A stretch of 64,000 nucleotides of DNA from assembly GCA_964630785.1 (NCBI GenBank), contig CAZVZG010000005.1, positions 1 through 64,000 on the forward strand, given 5' to 3'. Both the position numbers and the translations under genes were made by a program. Source of the stretch: JADLCX01 sp964630785 (GTDB lineage: Bacteria; Planctomycetota; Phycisphaerae; Phycisphaerales; UBA1924). Positions 61,171 through 64,000 of the stretch are shown here, piece after piece. Each line of letters begins with the position of its first letter. Position 1 is the stretch's first letter. The notes under the pieces are model-generated. The model searched no databases, was not told the origin of the DNA, and was given only the letters and a program-made list of their open reading frames with translations.

Positions 61171-62301
61171 TTGCTCCGCACCCCGCTCTACCAGTTCCAC
61201 GTCGATCACGGCGGCAAGATGGTGGACTTCACGGGCTGGGAGATGCCCATCATGTATGGGGGGGGAATCATCGCCGAGCACCAGCAGGTGCGCACCAGCG
61301 GCGGGCTCTTCGATGTGTCGCACATGGGGCGGGTGAAGATCACCGGCCGGCACGCCCGCCGCCTGCTCGAGCGGGTGTGCTCGCGGCGCATCAGCGATAT
61401 GCAGGCCGGCCAGTGCCGCTACTCGCTGGCGTGCAACGAGAACGGCGGCGTACACGACGACATCATCGTCTACCGCCTGGACGACGACGACTTCCTGGTG
61501 GTCGTCAACGCGAGCAACCGGACCAAGATGCTCGCGCACTTCGAGAAGGTGCGATCGAGCAACGACTGGACCTGCAAGATTGACGACCAGACCGAGAGCA
61601 CGGCGATGGTCGCGCTGCAGGGCCCGAAGGTCATGGATCTGGTGAGCAGGGTCAGCAGCGAGGTGCCGACGCTCAAGCGGTACCGCTTCGCGGTCAAGAA
61701 CCTGCTCATCGCCAAGCTGATCGTCAGCCGCACCGGCTACACGGGCGAGGACGGAGTCGAGGTCATCCTCCCGTCGTCCATGGTCGGCATGGCGATGAAG
61801 ATGCTGCTCAAAGACGCGGGCGTCGAATCGGCGAACGGCGTGGTCAAGCCCGCCGGGCTGGGGGCTCGCGACACGCTGCGGATGGAGGCGGGGATGCCGC
61901 TCTACGGGCACGAGCTGGGTGAGGAGATCAACGCCCTCTCCTGCGGCGTGGATTTCGCGATCGCGCTCGACAAGGACCAGATGGAGCGGGGCGAGCCGTT
62001 CATCGGCATGGAGGCCCTCAAGCGGACGCGGGCCGAGGGCGGGCCGGCGCGCCGGCTCGTGGGCGTGGAGCTCGACGGCAAGCGCACGGCTCGCCAAGGC
62101 ATGGCGATCAAGTCGGGCGGCAAGGAGGTGGGCGCGGTCTCCAGCGCGTGCCTGAGCCCGACGCTGGGCTGCCCGATCGCGATGGGGTTCGTCGATCGCG
62201 AGGTCGCCGCGGAGGGCGCCGCCGTCGAGATCGATACCGGGAGGGGGGACACGCTCGTGGGCGCGACGAGGAAACTCCCGTTCTACAAAGCCAGCAAATA
62301 G
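61171..62301 (+). CDS. gcvT: Aminomethyltransferase (glycine cleavage T protein)
   Basis: 376 residues from a TTG at 61171, chosen because AAAGGAAG lies 8-9 bp upstream and 'LLRTPLYQFHVDHGGKMVDF' is the natural family start; an ATG at 61114 would add unlikely residues. Conserved phrases are 'GWEMPIMYGGGIIAEHQQVR', 'GLFDVSHMGRVKITG', 'SRTGYTGEDGVEVILP' and 'GLGARDTLRMEAGMPLYGHE', where the Asp of 'ARDTLR' binds folate. It transfers the methylene group to tetrahydrofolate. No gcvH or gcvP lies beside it in the window. Confidence 0.92.
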   Translation: MLRTPLYQFHVDHGGKMVDFTGWEMPIMYGGGIIAEHQQVRTSGGLFDVSHMGRVKITGRHARRLLERVCSRRISDMQAGQCRYSLACNENGGVHDDIIVYRLDDDDFLVVVNASNRTKMLAHFEKVRSSNDWTCKIDDQTESTAMVALQGPKVMDLVSRVSSEVPTLKRYRFAVKNLLIAKLIVSRTGYTGEDGVEVILPSSMVGMAMKMLLKDAGVESANGVVKPAGLGARDTLRMEAGMPLYGHELGEEINALSCGVDFAIALDKDQMERGEPFIGMEALKRTRAEGGPARRLVGVELDGKRTARQGMAIKSGGKEVGAVSSACLSPTLGCPIAMGFVDREVAAEGAAVEIDTGRGDTLVGATRKLPFYKASK

Positions 62302-62436
62302 GAGCCGATCGCGCGAGCGATCGAAGGGCCGAGGGTCGAGGGTGCAGGAAGCGGCCGCGCCAAGCTTCGTCATTTGCCGCTTGACGGCTTTGCTGTTCTG
62401 CCGCTCTTCCGCTCCGTCGCGGCGTACCATCGAACG

Positions 62437-63669
62437 ATGGCCGCCAAACCCATCCGTCGTTACTTTGACAACGCCGCGACGAGCTTTCCCAAGCCGCCCG
62501 CCGTCGCCGAGGCGGTGTTCAACTGCATGACCCGCAATGGCGCGCCCGGCCGCGGCGTGTACGCCGAGGCCCGAGAGGCCGGGCGGCTGATCCGCGTCTG
62601 CCGCGAACGCATCAACCGGCTGATCAACGGCGAACACCCAGACCACGTCGTCTTCGGCCTCAACACCACCGACGCACTGAACCTCGCGATCAAGGGCGTG
62701 CTCGAAGCCTCACGACAGGGTGGGCTTTCGAGGCCGCACGTGGTCTCGACGCGGATGGAGCACAACTCCGTGCTCCGCCCGATGAACGCCGAGCGCGAAC
62801 GCGCGGCCGTGGAGTGGACCCGCGTCCCCGTCGATCCCGTCAGCGGTCTGGTCGACCCGGCGGACGTGATCGCGGCCATCCGCCCGGACCGGACGGAACT
62901 GGTGATCGTCAACCACGCGAGCAATGTGACGGGCACGATCCAGCCCGTCGCGGAGATCGGCCACGCGTGCCGCGAGCGCGGCGTGCTGTTCCTGGTGGAC
63001 GGCGCTCAGTCACTCGGCCACGTCCCGGTCGATGTCCGAGCGATGAGCATCGACCTGCTGGCGTTCCCGGGACACAAGGGGTTGCTGGGGCCGCAGGGCA
63101 CAGGCGGGCTCTACATCCGCCCCGGGGTCGAGGACCGCGTGGCGACCGTGCGCGAGGGCGGCACGGGCAGCGTCTCCGAGCAGGAGACGCACCCGGCACG
63201 TCTGCCCGACCGCTACGAGGCGGGCTCGCACAACACCGCGGGCATCGCGGGGCTGAGCGAGGGCGTCTCGTGGCTCCTCGATCGTGGCATGGACGCGGTG
63301 CGTCGGCACGAGATCGACCTGATGACCCCGATGCTCGCGGCGTACAGCGCGGGCGAGTGGCCCGGCCTGCGCCTGCTCGGCCCTGAAGCGGTCGGCCGTC
63401 GCGTGGGCGTGATGAGTTTCGTCCACGATGAGCTGGAACCGATCGAGATCGCCACGCTGCTGGAAACCGAGCACGGAATCCTCACCCGGGCCGGGTTGCA
63501 CTGCGCCCCGCTGGCGCACCAGACCTTCGGCTCCGCGCCCCCGGGAGGGCGTGGGGCGGTGCGGCTGAGTCTGGGGCCGTTCCTGACCAATGAAGACGTC
63601 GCGTGCGCGATCGCGGCGCTGGGAGCGATCTGCCGCGAGCACCGGCGGGCGCCGGCCCTGGCCAAATGA
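62437..63669 (+). CDS. Class V aminotransferase, cysteine desulfurase-like
   Basis: 410 residues from the ATG at 62437; the frame is open to 62374. PLP-site Lys lies in 'DLLAFPGHKGLLGPQGTGGL', with His/Asp/Gln contacts in 'VNHASNVTGTIQPVAEIG' and 'FLVDGAQSLGHVPVD'. 'RYEAGSHNTAGIAGL' is the family phrase for the substrate-binding loop, and the candidate persulfide Cys is in 'TRAGLHCAPLAHQTFG'. The form resembles stand-alone selenocysteine lyase/cysteine desulfurase proteins more than IscS. No suf or isc genes are near. Stop lies 4 bp before a hairpin terminator. Confidence 0.88.
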   Translation: MAAKPIRRYFDNAATSFPKPPAVAEAVFNCMTRNGAPGRGVYAEAREAGRLIRVCRERINRLINGEHPDHVVFGLNTTDALNLAIKGVLEASRQGGLSRPHVVSTRMEHNSVLRPMNAERERAAVEWTRVPVDPVSGLVDPADVIAAIRPDRTELVIVNHASNVTGTIQPVAEIGHACRERGVLFLVDGAQSLGHVPVDVRAMSIDLLAFPGHKGLLGPQGTGGLYIRPGVEDRVATVREGGTGSVSEQETHPARLPDRYEAGSHNTAGIAGLSEGVSWLLDRGMDAVRRHEIDLMTPMLAAYSAGEWPGLRLLGPEAVGRRVGVMSFVHDELEPIEIATLLETEHGILTRAGLHCAPLAHQTFGSAPPGGRGAVRLSLGPFLTNEDVACAIAALGAICREHRRAPALAK

Positions 63670-63672
63670 AAA

Positions 63673-63705
63673 CCGGCCCCGGTTTGCACCGGGGCCGGTC
63701 GAATG
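63673..63705. terminator. Bidirectional intrinsic terminator
   Basis: ACCGGCCCCGGT-TTGC-ACCGGGGCCGGT forms a 12-bp stem between convergent genes. On the minus strand it is followed by TTTTCATTT, so termination of the leftward gene is better supported than that of the rightward one. Confidence 0.7.
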
Positions 63706-63734
63706 TCCGTCGATCGGGAACGTGCAGACCGGGC

Positions 63735-64000
63735 CTACTTGAAGATCAGCACGCGCGGCGAGACGAGCAGCACGTGCTCCTTGCGCATCTCCATGAGCGC
63801 CGAGAGTTGTGCCCGCACCGAGTCCCACGCACGGGGGCCGACGATCTCGCGGAGCAACGCGACCGCGCCGGAAATCGCCGCGTCGCCACTCGCGCCGGCC
63901 GAGCCCTTCACGCCCGGCGCCGAGGCCATCGCGCCGAACATCTGCTGAAACATCTCCGCCAGTCCCGGCGCGGGCGGATAGTCCTGAACGTCGTACGCGC
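63735..64000 (-). CDS. Hypothetical protein, C-terminal part, runs off the window
   Basis: The minus-strand frame is open from the right edge to the TGA-equivalent stop at 63735. Visible residues read 'YDVQDYPPAPGLAEMFQQMF', 'GDAAISGAVALLREIVGPRA', 'MRKEHVLLVSPRVLIFK'. An ATG at 63953 is internal, since coding-like sequence continues upstream to 64000. The ending 'V-L-x-S-P-R-V-L' is reminiscent of secretin-like or pilus-assembly proteins in this phylum, but too little is visible to name it. Confidence 0.5.
   Translation of the reverse strand, partial: AYDVQDYPPAPGLAEMFQQMFGAMASAPGVKGSAGASGDAAISGAVALLREIVGPRAWDSVRAQLSALMEMRKEHVLLVSPRVLIFK

Overview
The window is about 66% GC and most likely comes from a planctomycete, possibly a Phycisphaerae-like lineage. 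Pointers to this are two adjacent GFTLIELL/AFTLIELL pseudopilin-type proteins, an 'SLEQRALFA' N-terminal motif on a secreted glycoside hydrolase, a Ser/Thr kinase fused to many WD40 repeats, a very large RHS protein, and a DUF2924 gene. No rRNA is present; one tRNA gene (Pro, anticodon GGG) is.

Region 1 (1-9.3 kb) is a phage tail module on the + strand: partial tail tube, two tail-assembly-chaperone ORFs that look joined by a -1 frameshift, a small lipoprotein, a gp10-like protein, an inverted GIY-YIG nuclease, a tape measure, two tail proteins of unknown role, a methyltransferase, a DUF115-like protein and a Ser/Gly-rich protein carrying a Hint (intein-like) domain. A poly-G block at 6914-6955 is probably a sequencing artefact. 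Two convergent sugar-transfer genes follow (9.5-11.8 kb).

Region 2 (11.9-24.6 kb) is a polymorphic-toxin locus. A 2008-codon RHS gene with an HEIIH metallopeptidase-like tip is split by an IS630-type element; removing the element plus one TA restores the reading frame exactly. A putative immunity gene follows. Next come two direct copies of a 1.5-kb repeat (integrase-core IS plus a 186-bp tail) that bracket an orphan RHS tip with a different C-terminal domain and its own membrane-protein partner, like a composite transposon.

Region 3 (25-35.4 kb) holds the kinase-WD40 gene and then a patchwork of mobile-element remnants: a truncated serine recombinase, a ParB-like fragment, a Doc toxin cut off inside its Fic motif beside an intact AbrB-type antitoxin, a DUF262 fragment, HARE-HTH and DUF2924 proteins and several small unknown genes.

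Region 4 (35.4-64 kb) is core chromosome: putA; ribF, a DHH phosphoesterase and an orphan DNA methyltransferase in one coupled operon; mnmA; purQ; a secreted glycoside hydrolase; a TetR-controlled ABC efflux operon (regulator, permease, ATPase, adaptor, TolC) with a palindromic operator on its promoter; tRNA-Pro; pyrC; gap; serC; two pseudopilin-like genes; a PpiC-type isomerase; gcvT; and a cysteine-desulfurase-like enzyme. The last gene runs off the right edge.
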